DNA of 64,000 nt, from the NCBI GenBank assembly GCA_934141245.1, contig CAKPCB010000007.1, positions 11,164 to 75,163 on the forward strand. Direction: 5' to 3'. The position numbers were made by a program, and so were the translations under genes. The DNA comes from an uncultured Bacilli bacterium. Its GTDB lineage: Bacteria > Bacillota_I > Bacilli_A > RF39 > UBA660. Position 1 is the stretch's first letter. Each line of letters starts with the position of its first letter. Positions 9,430-18,800 of the stretch are shown one piece after another. A model generated the notes under the pieces. The model did no database searches. It was not told where the DNA came from and worked only from the letters and a program-made list of their open reading frames with translations.

Positions 9430-9458
9430 ATTATATAACAAAACAAAGCTTAACTCAA
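9430..9458 (-). promoter_or_regulatory. Sigma-A type promoter of phosphoketolase
   Basis: Minus strand TTGAGT (9453-9458), 17-nt spacer, TATAAT (9430-9435). Confidence 0.6.
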
Positions 9459-9531
9459 ATGAAAACTTTAAAATAATTTATACAAAGAAAAAAATAATGT
9501 GATATAATAATGGATATAGTATGAGGTGTTT

Positions 9532-10026
9532 ATGAAAAATATAATTAAATATACAATAATTGCCATATTTATAACATTCATGTTTAGTGGATGTAGCAGT
9601 AAAAAAGAAAATATGCTAAAACAATCCTGGATTCTAGATAATGAATTAAAACCAAAAATAACATTAGAAAGAAGCAAAAAAAATGAAGTTGGTGGAATAT
9701 TTTATACTGATTCACAAATAGAATTTAATCAGTTTCTAGAATACATTAAAACGTTATCAGAAAAAGGGTTTGAAGTTGATTGGAGATATTCTGACACAAA
9801 AACTATTGAGGAACTTGAAAATGCATATACAAGTGAGAACAGTAACAGTCCATTTAATGATGGCTATATAAATTTTAGGATGTGCAGTAAAGATGAAAAC
9901 AAAGATTTATGTATTTTTATGCAATGGGCTGATAAAAAATTATATAATAAATTGCACAAAGACAAACCAACATCATATAGTTTTAAACTTGAGACTGAAA
10001 AAAAGAATATTAATATATCACAATAG
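9532..10026 (+). CDS. Small lipoprotein of unknown function
   Basis: 164 aa from ATG 9532, chosen because ATGAGGTG lies just upstream (a GTG at 9526 is part of that Shine-Dalgarno). The N-terminus has a basic start, a hydrophobic stretch and a lipobox FSGC at about residue 20, so the mature protein should be lipid-anchored on the outside of the membrane. The rest (about 140 aa) is charged and has no motif I recognise. TATAAT at 9503-9508 may be its -10. It is the only gene on this strand between two minus-strand units. Confidence 0.7.
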   Translation: MKNIIKYTIIAIFITFMFSGCSSKKENMLKQSWILDNELKPKITLERSKKNEVGGIFYTDSQIEFNQFLEYIKTLSEKGFEVDWRYSDTKTIEELENAYTSENSNSPFNDGYINFRMCSKDENKDLCIFMQWADKKLYNKLHKDKPTSYSFKLETEKKNINISQ

Positions 10027-10048
10027 AGTGTCACAGCTCTTTTTTTGT
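10022..10048 (+). terminator. Weak terminator after the lipoprotein gene
   Basis: AGAGT-GTCACA-GCTCT followed by seven Ts; the stem is only about 5 bp with one G-T pair. Confidence 0.45.
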
Positions 10049-10063
10049 GTGGTAATATATCTT

Positions 10064-11392
10064 TTATTGTATCAGTTGTATATAACTATAATTGTTGTTG
10101 ATAAAGTTTATTTTATTATTATCGAGTGTAACAATATAAGTATTTAATTTGTCTAAAAATCCCTGATCCTCATCATTATCAATGCAATATTTTTTTAATG
10201 CCATTAATTCTATTAGTTTAAAATGAGAAAATAAATCCATAATTTCTGTATCAGAAAAATATAAATCATTAGCTATACTCACTACATCAAATATGCATTT
10301 AACACTGTTAATAATTTTATATATTCTATCGCTATTATTTAAGGTTTTTAATGTAGATATTAATTCTATATATTGCATATCATTCATTTTTGAACATGTA
10401 AAAAAAGTTATTGTTGATTTCTCTGGTTTATTTAGTAGTGCATCCAGATACCTATTTTTAGTAGCATCTACTATACTTTCTATAATTAATGTAGCGGATT
10501 TATTTATATAATCAATAGCTTCTACACCTAAATAAAACTTTTTAATTAGCTCTTTATATGAATAGTTTAGTTTTTGACTAAATCTTTTTGAATCTAAGTA
10601 AAAGTCAAAATATAATTGTTTTATATTAACTTGGTCTAAATTTAACTCAAATATATTAAATTGAAAGTATTCTAAAATTATAGATGTCATTAAAACCTCT
10701 TCAAATATATTTATAGGAACATCTTTGTAATTGTCATATTTCATGGACAGAAGCTTTTCTATATTTTTACAACAAAATTTTTGACAAAATAAGTTTTCAA
10801 AATTGATATATTTTAAATATAAGTCAATATATTCAACACAATATAATCCGGTAATTGATAAAAACGAATTATAGTCAACAGTAATTGGCATGTGATGTGC
10901 ATCATAGCTATGATTATATAATTTATAGAATTCCAATATACCCTCTTTTAATGTAGAATTATAAAAATAATTATCTGTTGATATAATTTTATTTTTAAAT
11001 ACAACATTATAAAAGAGTTTAGACTTTTTTAAAAAGGCTTCTAAATACTTATTACTAAGTTTATATATTGAATCTATATTTTTATACAGTATCATATTAA
11101 TAACTTTGCTTAGTTCCTGCCTTTTTAAATAAAAACCAAGTACCCATAAATTTGATTGATTAATTCTATGTGCAATTTTTAAAGGCACCGAGCTAGAAAG
11201 ATTTCCAGTATATTTCCCAACCCTATTTGTTAACAGTTGCATTAATTCAATTATGATTTCTTGGTATTTAGATTCATCAATAATATGATATTTTAATAAT
11301 GCATTAACTAACGTTTCAAAATAATAGACATCAACAATCTCTGATTTAATTAATAATTCAATTATTAGTATATTATTCATTATTACATCCAT
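10064..11392 (-). CDS. DUF6179-like protein
   Basis: 442 aa from the first ATG; a second ATG four codons in (11380) sits better behind GGATG and may be the real start. Predominantly helical, with N-terminal SSSVPLKIAHRINQSNLW, which resembles the 'TxG(D/N)xSS(S/V)P-E-A' block I associate with DUF6179 proteins of Clostridia and related groups. The name comes from remembered resemblance and was not checked by search. It overlaps the end of the DUF6323-like gene, the usual partner, so the two are co-translated. Function unknown; no transmembrane segment or catalytic motif is evident. Confidence 0.6.
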   Translation of the reverse strand: MDVIMNNILIIELLIKSEIVDVYYFETLVNALLKYHIIDESKYQEIIIELMQLLTNRVGKYTGNLSSSVPLKIAHRINQSNLWVLGFYLKRQELSKVINMILYKNIDSIYKLSNKYLEAFLKKSKLFYNVVFKNKIISTDNYFYNSTLKEGILEFYKLYNHSYDAHHMPITVDYNSFLSITGLYCVEYIDLYLKYINFENLFCQKFCCKNIEKLLSMKYDNYKDVPINIFEEVLMTSIILEYFQFNIFELNLDQVNIKQLYFDFYLDSKRFSQKLNYSYKELIKKFYLGVEAIDYINKSATLIIESIVDATKNRYLDALLNKPEKSTITFFTCSKMNDMQYIELISTLKTLNNSDRIYKIINSVKCIFDVVSIANDLYFSDTEIMDLFSHFKLIELMALKKYCIDNDEDQGFLDKLNTYIVTLDNNKINFINNNYSYIQLIQ

Positions 11393-11828
11393 TTATTAAT
11401 TCCGACTTTAGCTTGTCAAAATACAAATCTCTAAGTAATTCTAATGAACCACTACAATCATTTTCAAAATGACAAAACATATATTCTATTATTTGATCAT
11501 CAGTTAATTTATTATCAAATTCGTTTTGGTATATATAAAATATTTCAATCAATTCTTCAATTGTATCCACATAATTATCTTCATCAATGTATGAAGAATC
11601 ATAGAACTTATATATAATAGTATCAATTATTGTATTTTGTGGTTCAAATCTTTCAAGTTTTTTTAATATATAATTTTTACTATTTATTAATCTAATAATT
11701 TGATTATTTGCTAAAATTAATCCTCTTTGATTTGTAATATTATTTGTTTGTATTATCTTATTAATTACTAAATCAAGGTTTTTTTGTGATAAAATTTCTA
11801 AGGTTTTAATACCATTCAAATCATACAT
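11373..11828 (-). CDS. DUF6323-like protein
   Basis: 151 aa; ATG 11828 has GGGAGGAGA upstream. The C-terminal half reads EIFYIYQNEFDNKLTDDQIIEYM then CSGSLELLRDLYFDKL, which matches the conserved 'yxYKNE-L-DDELIEyM-F---C-GSLELL' block I recall for DUF6323. First gene of a two-gene operon with the DUF6179-like gene. Function not known; co-occurrence suggests the pair forms one complex or pathway. Confidence 0.65.
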   Translation of the reverse strand: MYDLNGIKTLEILSQKNLDLVINKIIQTNNITNQRGLILANNQIIRLINSKNYILKKLERFEPQNTIIDTIIYKFYDSSYIDEDNYVDTIEELIEIFYIYQNEFDNKLTDDQIIEYMFCHFENDCSGSLELLRDLYFDKLKSELINGCNNE

Positions 11829-11911
11829 TTTAATCTCCTCCCAATACTTAATACACTAGTATCAAGAGTAATACAAGGCTTGAAAAAAAACGTATTTTAT
11901 GATAATATAAA

Positions 11912-11946
11912 GCGCAAAATAAAGAAATAGACAGCTCTATTTCTTA
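11912..11946 (-). terminator. Terminator of the collagen-like gene
   Basis: Perfect 10-bp stem AAGAAATAGA / TCTATTTCTT with loop GCTG (11922-11945), followed on the minus strand by TATTTTG. Confidence 0.6.
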
Positions 11947-11970
11947 ACTTTCAACAGTTGTTAATTACAA

Positions 11971-12706
11971 CTAATCCAATTTAATAACACTAAGTTTAAC
12001 ATTTGTAGTACCATCAAAAATCAAGTCAGTATCTTGTTCTGATGTAATCATAAATGTTATTTCATCATCTTCAGTTAAACCAAATATAACAGATCCGTTA
12101 ACTTTAGATATAGAGTTTGCTTTTCCCTCTACCTTTATATCACTTCCAGGAAGTTTAGTTCCTGTTGCTTTTATACTAACAACATAATTTGTATCATATT
12201 CTATAAATATAGCTGGGCCAGTCTCTTCCAAAGGTATTATTGCTTCCGTATTAGCTTTAATACTAATTCTTTGATTGCTGTTAGAATATCGTTCTCCATA
12301 TGCGCCTACACCATTAGGATTCCCCCTTAGCACCAGGAATGCCTTGTTCTCCTCTTGGTCCTTGTAAACCAGCCTCACCTTTTGGTATATAAAATGTTAA
12401 ATGATGTACATTATTTTCAAAATCATCTTGTACTTCTGCCAATTCATTTGGCTCAATTGTTTCGGTTCCATCTATAGTTATGACTTGACTAATCCCAATT
12501 TTGCCAGGAAATCCTCTTGGCCCTTGGGGACCAATTTCACCCTCTTCACCCTGAATACCCTGAATTCCTTGAGGACCTATTTCGCCCTGTGGGCCTGTTG
12601 GACCTTGAATATAGCAATATCTTATAACCATATTTATTTCTTTTTTACTATCTTTGAAGTTTTCATAGTCATTATCAAGGGAACATTCTTTTTGATTTTT
12701 ACTCAT
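11971..12706 (-). pseudogene. Collagen-like (Gly-X-Y) surface/exosporium protein, frameshifted
   Basis: Two overlapping frames make up one gene. The 5' part, from ATG 12706 (AAGGA upstream; an earlier ATG at 12718 abuts the Shine-Dalgarno), encodes a 30-residue lead, a Gly-X-Y tract (GPTGPQGEIGPQGIQG...), a short globular insert and a second GPRGEQGIPGAKG tract, then stops at about 12314. The 3' part, in the -1 neighbour frame, encodes GNPNGVGAYGERYSN and a beta-rich C-terminal domain like those ending BclA-type spore collagens. The two join cleanly if one G is removed from the GGGGG tract (minus strand) at about 12323-12327. It may be a real loss, a sequencing error or a phase-variable tract. 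Flanked by its own terminator. Confidence 0.75.
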
Positions 12707-12800
12707 AAAATTTCCCATTCCTTTTTATTTTATTCATATGTAACAAAAAAATAGATGATAGTTATAATGGTCAATTCATTATATTGGAAAACATTGCAAA

Positions 12801-13271
12801 TTATTTTTTTCTTTGCCATCTTAAACTTAATTTCTTTTCATTATTAGAATCATAAATTGCATCGATAAAGTTTACAGTGTCATAATCATCTATAAAATCA
12901 TCAAAATCTATATCTTCTTTTATATAACCAACAGATTTTAAAAAGCTCATCTTAATTAAATCTGTCTCAATAGCATATTCCTCTACCGCATTTAAAGTCC
13001 TATAATTAAAATAATTATAATAATATCCTATTCCTCTATGGCACTCTAAAATATCTTCTGGAATATCGTAAGTACAAATATATCTTCCTTTTAATATTCC
13101 TAAATATAAAATACTGTCCTTTTTTTGAAAGAAATGCAAATATTTTTTATTCTTATTATATTTATGAGTACTTATTTCTGAGCAGGAAAAATTAGAGCCA
13201 ACATTTAAAAAGTCTTTATTTGCGAAGATTAAATTTATCTCATCTTCTTTGCAAACTCTGTAAACTATCAT
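12801..13271 (-). CDS. Uncharacterised 156-aa protein
   Basis: ATG 13271; the Shine-Dalgarno is weak (GGATGTGA about 9 nt upstream). The product begins MIVYRVCKEDEINLIF and has KKYLHFFQKKDSILYLG, then YICTYDIPEDIL and an acidic C-terminal half ending in a basic RWQRKK. I recall similar short proteins ('VYR-x-M-x-E-E-x' start, 'YLHFF', 'DIPE-L') in low-GC Bacillota with no known function; the fold might be ADP-ribosyltransferase-like, but no catalytic motif is visible. The stretch between it and recG contains the sRNA candidate at 13410-13512. Confidence 0.6.
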   Translation of the reverse strand: MIVYRVCKEDEINLIFANKDFLNVGSNFSCSEISTHKYNKNKKYLHFFQKKDSILYLGILKGRYICTYDIPEDILECHRGIGYYYNYFNYRTLNAVEEYAIETDLIKMSFLKSVGYIKEDIDFDDFIDDYDTVNFIDAIYDSNNEKKLSLRWQRKK

Positions 13272-13409
13272 ATGTCATTCACATCCAATCTGAATCTATA
13301 TATTAGATAATTTGTATTTTAAAATAATTTTTTAATATAATGGTCCTAAAACAATTATATCATGAAATTTAAAGTGGATGTCTTATAATACTAAAGAACT
13401 TTTAAGTCA

Positions 13410-13512
13410 AACAAAAATGGAGCCTTTCGGCTCCTTCAGGGGGTTTTGGTTGAATATACTCTCACATTATATTATCGTAAGAGCATTCATGCATGACTTT
13501 TATCATCATGCA
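13410..13512 (-). ncRNA. Candidate small RNA, C-rich, about 100 nt
   Basis: The 307-nt gap between the 156-aa gene and recG has no ORF but a full transcription unit on the minus strand. From the promoter at 13518-13546 the RNA would have (i) an 8-bp hairpin ATGCATGA / TCATGCAT with a 9-nt loop, (ii) a second arm GAAT-CTCT-AC / GT-AGAG-ATTC, (iii) a single-stranded AACCAAAACCCCCTGAAG, and (iv) a strong terminator GGAGCC-GAAA-GGCTCC plus ATTTTTG (13411-13434). The C-rich unpaired stretch resembles Shine-Dalgarno-targeting sRNAs of Gram-positives. It matches no family I recognise (not 6S, SRP RNA, tmRNA or a known riboswitch). An alternative is an attenuator leader for the gene 140 nt downstream. 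Confidence 0.55.
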
Positions 13513-13517
13513 TCTTA

Positions 13518-13546
13518 ATAATAATATGGTTTTAAATAAAAGTCAA
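13518..13546 (-). promoter_or_regulatory. Promoter of the sRNA candidate
   Basis: Minus strand TTGACT (13541-13546), 17-nt spacer, TATTAT (13518-13523). Confidence 0.6.
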
Positions 13547-13578
13547 TTTGATTTTATTAAATTTACAATAATATTTTT

Positions 13579-15573
13579 TTACTTTACACTTGAAATGGAT
13601 TCTATCATTCTAATTTTAATAGGATCATTATCATAATTGTGATCTTTCAAATATTCTAGAGAATCTTTTTTTGCCTGTACTAGTATTTTATAATCCTGCT
13701 TCAAATCTGCTATTTTAAACATCATATCTCCGCTTTGTCTAATTCCAAATAAGTCCCCAGAACCTCTTAATTTAAAATCTTCTTCACTTATTTCAAAGCC
13801 ATCATAAACTGTTTCCATAATCTTTAGTCTTTCTGAATCATGATCGCTTATTAAAATACATTTTGACTCAAGAGAGTTTCTACCGACTCTTCCTCTTAAT
13901 TGATGTAATGTTGATAAGCCAAACCTTTCTGCATTAAAGATAACTATCATAGTGGCATTTTCTACATCAACACCAACCTCAATTACAGTTGTACTAATAA
14001 GAATATTTACATTATTGTGTTTAAATTCATTCATTATTAAGTCTTTAGCTTCTGTTTTCATCTTTCCATGTATTATATCAATATTAAATTTGCTTCCAAA
14101 TGCAAGATTCATTTTATCTCTTAAATTATATACATCTGTCAAATCTAAATTATCGTTTTGCTCTATTAATGGAGCAATAACGTAAATTTGATGTCCATTC
14201 TTTAATTCATCATACATGGATTCTAAAACTTGTTTCATTTCTGAAGTTGTTTTTACACTAGTCTTAACTATCTTTCTGCCTGCAGGTAATTGCTTAATAG
14301 TAGATACATCCATATCACCATATATAGTCAATGCATATGTCCTAGGAATAGGTGTTGCACTCATATATAAAACATCCACAGAAATACCTTTGTTTTTCAA
14401 ATTTGCTCTTTGATTAACTCCAAACCTATGTTGTTCATCTGTTACAACTAGTCCTAAATTGCTATAGCTAACATCCTCCTGAATCAATGCATGTGTACCA
14501 ATTATAATACTTATTTCACCAGTTGATAGTCTTTTATATATATCTTGTTTTTCCTTTTTTGATATAGAACCAGTAAGAAGTGCAATCTCAACATCAGTAT
14601 CTTTTAATAGCTGCTTTATATTATTATAATGTTGTATAGCTAATATTTCGGTAGGTGCCATTAATGCACTTTGATATCCACAACAAGAATTATAATACAT
14701 TGCTAAAAACGCAACTATTGTCTTTCCACTTCCAACATCTCCTTGAAGTAATCTATTCATCTTTATATTACTTTTTAAATCACCAATTATTTCATTTAAT
14801 GCCTTTTTCTGATCATCTGTAAGAGTAAATGGAAGTTTATTCAAAATGTTATCAATACATGAAATATCTGCAGTTCGTACTATACCAAGTTTATTGTTTT
14901 TGTTTTTTTCTTTTAAATAATTTATTTTAAGCATGAATTCAAACAATTCTTCATATTTTAGTCTAATCATAGAAGCCTTTAATCTTTCAAAGTCAGGTGG
15001 ATTATGAACAATATTTAAATCAGTTTTCTTATTGTTGAATTTATATCTGTCCAACAAATAATTTGGTATGTTATCTTCCACAAAATTACCATATTTTAAA
15101 AGTGCATTATTTATGTACAATGATAAATTTTTAGCAGTTAATCCATTAGTAGCATGATATATTGGTTCAATCTTTTCTTTATTACTTAGAGTATCAAACT
15201 TTATATCACTAGCAGTAATAATATTTCTTTTTTTATCATATTTACCAATCACTATAATGTTAGTTCCTATTTTTAGGCTTGCCTTTAAGTAAGCTCTATT
15301 AAATATAGACACACCAATAGGTCCAGTTTTAGTTGCAAGTCTTACATTTAATTTATTTAAATTTCCTTTAAATCTCAACAAAATAGGAATACTTTCAACT
15401 TTTCCATCTATTATAACCCTATCATCTTCGCCAACTGATTCTAAATCACTTCTTTTTAAAACATCATACCTAAATGGATAATGGGTAATCAAATCGTTCA
15501 ATGTAAATATATTAAGCTTGTTTAATAGTAATTCTGTTTTTGGCCCTATTCCCTTTATTTCACTTAACTTCAT
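13579..15573 (-). CDS. recG: ATP-dependent DNA helicase RecG
   Basis: 664 aa. Branch-migration helicase that reverses stalled replication forks and processes Holliday junctions. The N-terminal wedge/OB-fold part starts KLSEIKGIGPKTE (helix-hairpin-helix-like) and is followed by SF2 motifs: Walker A LLQGDVGSGKT (about 276-286), TDEQHRFG as motif II (DEQH), MSATPIPRT (motif III), and ISTTVIEVGVDVENA and QLRGRVGRN (V and VI). ATG 15573 has AGGAAGTGG upstream. Length and motif order are normal, and it appears functional. Confidence 0.97.
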   Translation of the reverse strand: MKLSEIKGIGPKTELLLNKLNIFTLNDLITHYPFRYDVLKRSDLESVGEDDRVIIDGKVESIPILLRFKGNLNKLNVRLATKTGPIGVSIFNRAYLKASLKIGTNIIVIGKYDKKRNIITASDIKFDTLSNKEKIEPIYHATNGLTAKNLSLYINNALLKYGNFVEDNIPNYLLDRYKFNNKKTDLNIVHNPPDFERLKASMIRLKYEELFEFMLKINYLKEKNKNNKLGIVRTADISCIDNILNKLPFTLTDDQKKALNEIIGDLKSNIKMNRLLQGDVGSGKTIVAFLAMYYNSCCGYQSALMAPTEILAIQHYNNIKQLLKDTDVEIALLTGSISKKEKQDIYKRLSTGEISIIIGTHALIQEDVSYSNLGLVVTDEQHRFGVNQRANLKNKGISVDVLYMSATPIPRTYALTIYGDMDVSTIKQLPAGRKIVKTSVKTTSEMKQVLESMYDELKNGHQIYVIAPLIEQNDNLDLTDVYNLRDKMNLAFGSKFNIDIIHGKMKTEAKDLIMNEFKHNNVNILISTTVIEVGVDVENATMIVIFNAERFGLSTLHQLRGRVGRNSLESKCILISDHDSERLKIMETVYDGFEISEEDFKLRGSGDLFGIRQSGDMMFKIADLKQDYKILVQAKKDSLEYLKDHNYDNDPIKIRMIESISSVK

Positions 15574-15650
15574 ACTACCACTTCCTGAGGCATATTATAT
15601 CACATATTGGGGATTTAAACAAAATAAAAAAAGATTTTTTTAGTTTTTAG

Positions 15651-15679
15651 TTGACAAAAAGACAATATTCAATTATGAT
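15651..15679 (+). promoter_or_regulatory. Promoter of second sRNA candidate
   Basis: Consensus TTGACA (15651-15656), 17-nt spacer, TATGAT (15674-15679), pointing away from recG and into a region with no plus-strand gene. Confidence 0.6.
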
Positions 15680-15685
15680 AGAAAT

Positions 15686-15752
15686 CACCAATTCACAAAT
15701 GGCGAATTGGTCGCTAGTATCACACTAGCCAACCCCTTTTTATTCTTTTTTT
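15686..15752 (+). ncRNA. Candidate small RNA in the recG-PFOR gap
   Basis: Downstream of the promoter the plus strand can form CCAATTC / GAATTGG and GCTAGT-ATCAC-ACTAGC hairpins, then CAACCCCTTTTTATTC and a seven-T run ending at about 15752. This would be a compact 65-70 nt RNA. Alternatively transcription continues through the hairpin at 15753-15778 to the terminator at 15795-15833, giving about 150 nt. There is no ORF. The strand is chosen from the promoter and from T runs on the plus side. I do not recognise the family. Confidence 0.45.
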
Positions 15753-15778
15753 GAAGTTGTTCTCAGGGGGACAACTTC
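15753..15778 (+). repeat. Inverted repeat with a G-rich loop
   Basis: GAAGTTGT / ACAACTTC, 8-bp perfect stem, with the 10-nt loop TCTCAGGGGG. No T run follows in either direction, so it is not a simple terminator. The loop contains UCAGGGGG, the exact complement of CCCCCUGA in the sRNA candidate at 13410-13512. Confidence 0.6.
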
Positions 15779-15794
15779 TCTATTTATTAAATTT

Positions 15795-15833
15795 AAAGAG
15801 AAAGAACATTTAAGTTATTCTTTCTCTTTTTTT
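15795..15833 (+). terminator. Hairpin terminator at the 3' end of PFOR, strongest on the plus strand
   Basis: AAAGAGAAAGAA / TTCTTTCTCTTT with an 11-nt loop; the plus strand continues with Ts, the minus strand only with AAATTTAATAAA. It overlaps the PFOR stop and probably serves both directions. Confidence 0.7.
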
Positions 15834-18800
15834 GTTAAAGACATATAGTAATTATATCGCTTAATAGCATCTTCTTTATTTTCCTCTAATAGTTTTTTAT
15901 ATTCTTCAGCATTTACCTTTTTTAGAGATCTATATCTATTTTCACCAAGTAAAAATTCAAAATATTCATCAAAATTTGCCTTACTATCTAGAATAAATAA
16001 ATCATCATTTGGATTATACCTAAACAATGGAAAATAACCCGATGTAACAGCCTTTGATTCCTCATTAATACTATCAGTCATACCATTTAATATTCCGTGA
16101 GCTATACAAGGACAATATGCAATAATTATTGATGGTCCAACATGATTTTTTGCTTCCACAAATGCTTTTACAGTTTGATTCATATTAGCACCTAATGAAA
16201 CTGTAGCAACATAGACATTTGGATATGTTAGTGCTATCTTAGCTAGGTCTTTTTTCACATTCTTTTTTCCATCTGACGAAAATTTTGCAACTCCACCAAT
16301 TCTTGTTGATTTAGATGTTTGACCACCCGTATTAGAATATACCTCTGTATCTAAAACTAAAATATTTATATTTTCTCCACTAGATAAGACATGATCCAAA
16401 CCACCAAATCCAATATCATATGCCCATCCATCTCCACCAACAATCCAAAATGATTTGGTTTTTATATATTCCTTCAAATTTATTAGTTCTTTTATTTGAC
16501 TTCTGTCAATTATTTCATATAATAAACAGCTTGAGGCATAATCTTGATTTTTGTAATAACTAGCATAAATTTCTTTTTCTTCCTTTGAAATTTTATTTAT
16601 ATTTTCATATATAATCTTTCTAATTTTTTTCTTTTTTAATTTATCTGCAATAGCAAGACCGTATCCAAATTCAGCATTATCTTCAAATAAAGAATTTTGC
16701 CATGGAATGCTGTATGGAGTTTTAGGAATACTTCCACCATATATTGACGAACATCCCGTTGCATTTGATATGACTAGTTCATTGCCAAACAATTGAGTTA
16801 GTAGTTTTAAATATGGTGTCTGACCACATCCACTACATGCTCCTGAAAATTCAAATTTAGGTTTTACAAATTGACTTCCCATTACACTGTTAACCGGTAA
16901 TAGAATTTTAGACTCAACATTATCAAATAAGTATTCATAACCTTTTTTATTAATATTATTTATAACAAAATTTTTATCTTTCATTTGTATTGCTTTATTA
17001 CCATTTTTTCCAGGACAAACCTTACTACACAAACCACAACCAGTACAATTATCAAAATTTATACCTATTATATATTTAAAAGTTTTATCTTTTATTTTTA
17101 TATCTTTGGTATATTTTTGTAAATATACAGGCATACTTTTAAATTCATTATCATCAAGTAAAAATGGTCTAATTACACCGTGTGGGCAAACAAATGAGCA
17201 CTTATTACACATTATGCAATTATCACTATTATAACATGGTAAATTTTCAGCTATGTTTTTAGAGTCATATTTTGATAATCCACCAGGAAAAGTTCCATCA
17301 ACAAACCGTGATAATTTAGAAACAGATAAACTATTTCCTTCTTTTCTTTCTATAATATCAAATAAATCTTCTTCAATGTTTATATTTTCTTCTACATCTT
17401 TATTATCTATATTTACAAGAGTAATTTTATCAACAGCATCATTTATTGCCTTTAAATTTTTTTCTATTACATCATTTGTTTTTCCATTTAGGATAGCAGT
17501 AATGGATTTTTTTAATTCCTCTATAGCAAATTCAAAAGGAATTATATTAGCTACTTTGAATATAGCAGTTGTCATTATCATATTAATTTTATTACCTAAT
17601 TCATTTTCAAATGAAATATGATTTGCATCTATGATATATAGCTTTATATTTCTTTCTTGTATTATTTGTTTATCATGTGATGTAAATAGCATGTTCACAG
17701 CATCTTTATCTGAAGAAGTATTAAGTATAAATATTCCATTTTGCTTAATATTATCTAACATTTTATACTTTTTTAAATAATTTTCATTTGTACAAACAAC
17801 AACAGATGGATTATTAACATAATATGTAGCTCTTATTTCATCCTTTCCAAACCTTAAATGAGATTTTGTAAGCCCTCCTGATTTCTTTGAATCATATTCA
17901 AAATATCCTTGAACATATGCCTTTGTATTGTCTCCTATTATTTTTATAATATCTTTTGAAGCACTAACCATTCCATCTGATGCATAACCATATATAAGCA
18001 TCTCATAAAAATTCTGACTAATATCAAAAAATTCATCTTTTAAGCTAAGTTTAGTTAAATCATCTATTATTCCAATTGTAAACGTTGAATCATTATTATT
18101 AGATAAATATGAATAAACTGCCTTTATTTGGTAAGGTGTTGTATCTTTACTTGAAAGACCATATCTTCCACCAATAACTTTTATTTTATTACTGTATCTT
18201 GAAACAATATCCTTTACATCAAGATATAACGGACACATTGCCCCTGGTTCTTTTGTTCTATCTAAAACTGCAATTGACTTAGTAGTTTTTGGTAATACAT
18301 CTAAAAAGTATTTTTCACTAAATGGTCTATATAAATGAACCTCAATAAGTCCAACTTTTTCATTATTGCTATTTAAGTAATCAATTGTATCTTTTATAGT
18401 TTCACATACTGACCCCATAGCAACAATAATCCTTGTTGCATTTTTATCACCATAATAATCAAATGGTTTATAATCTTTGCCAGTTATTTTATTTATTTTT
18501 TGCATATAACTATTAACTATATCTGGTAATTTATCATAATCTTTATTTCTAGCTTCAGTTATTTGAAAATAAATATCATCATTTTGATTAGTACCCCTAG
18601 TAACATTATTTATGCTTAAAGCATGCATTCTAAATTCATTTAATTTTTTCTTATCAATTAATGGCTTTACCTTATCTAAATTTAAAAGTTCAACTTTCTT
18701 TAATTCATGACTAGTTCTAAAACCATCAAAAAAATTAACAAATGGTATTCTAGATTTTATAGTTGATAAATAGGGAATACTTGTTAAATCCATAACTTGC

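Noticed and set aside
13411..13434. Hairpin read as a plus-strand terminator
   Set aside because: The T run is on the minus-strand side (ATTTTTG after GGCTCC); the plus strand continues with TTCAGGGGG, so it terminates minus-strand transcription.
15686..15833. 6S RNA, SRP RNA or tracrRNA for the recG-PFOR gap
   Set aside because: There is no large central bubble, no GGAAG-type SRP loop, and no cas genes or repeats in the window.
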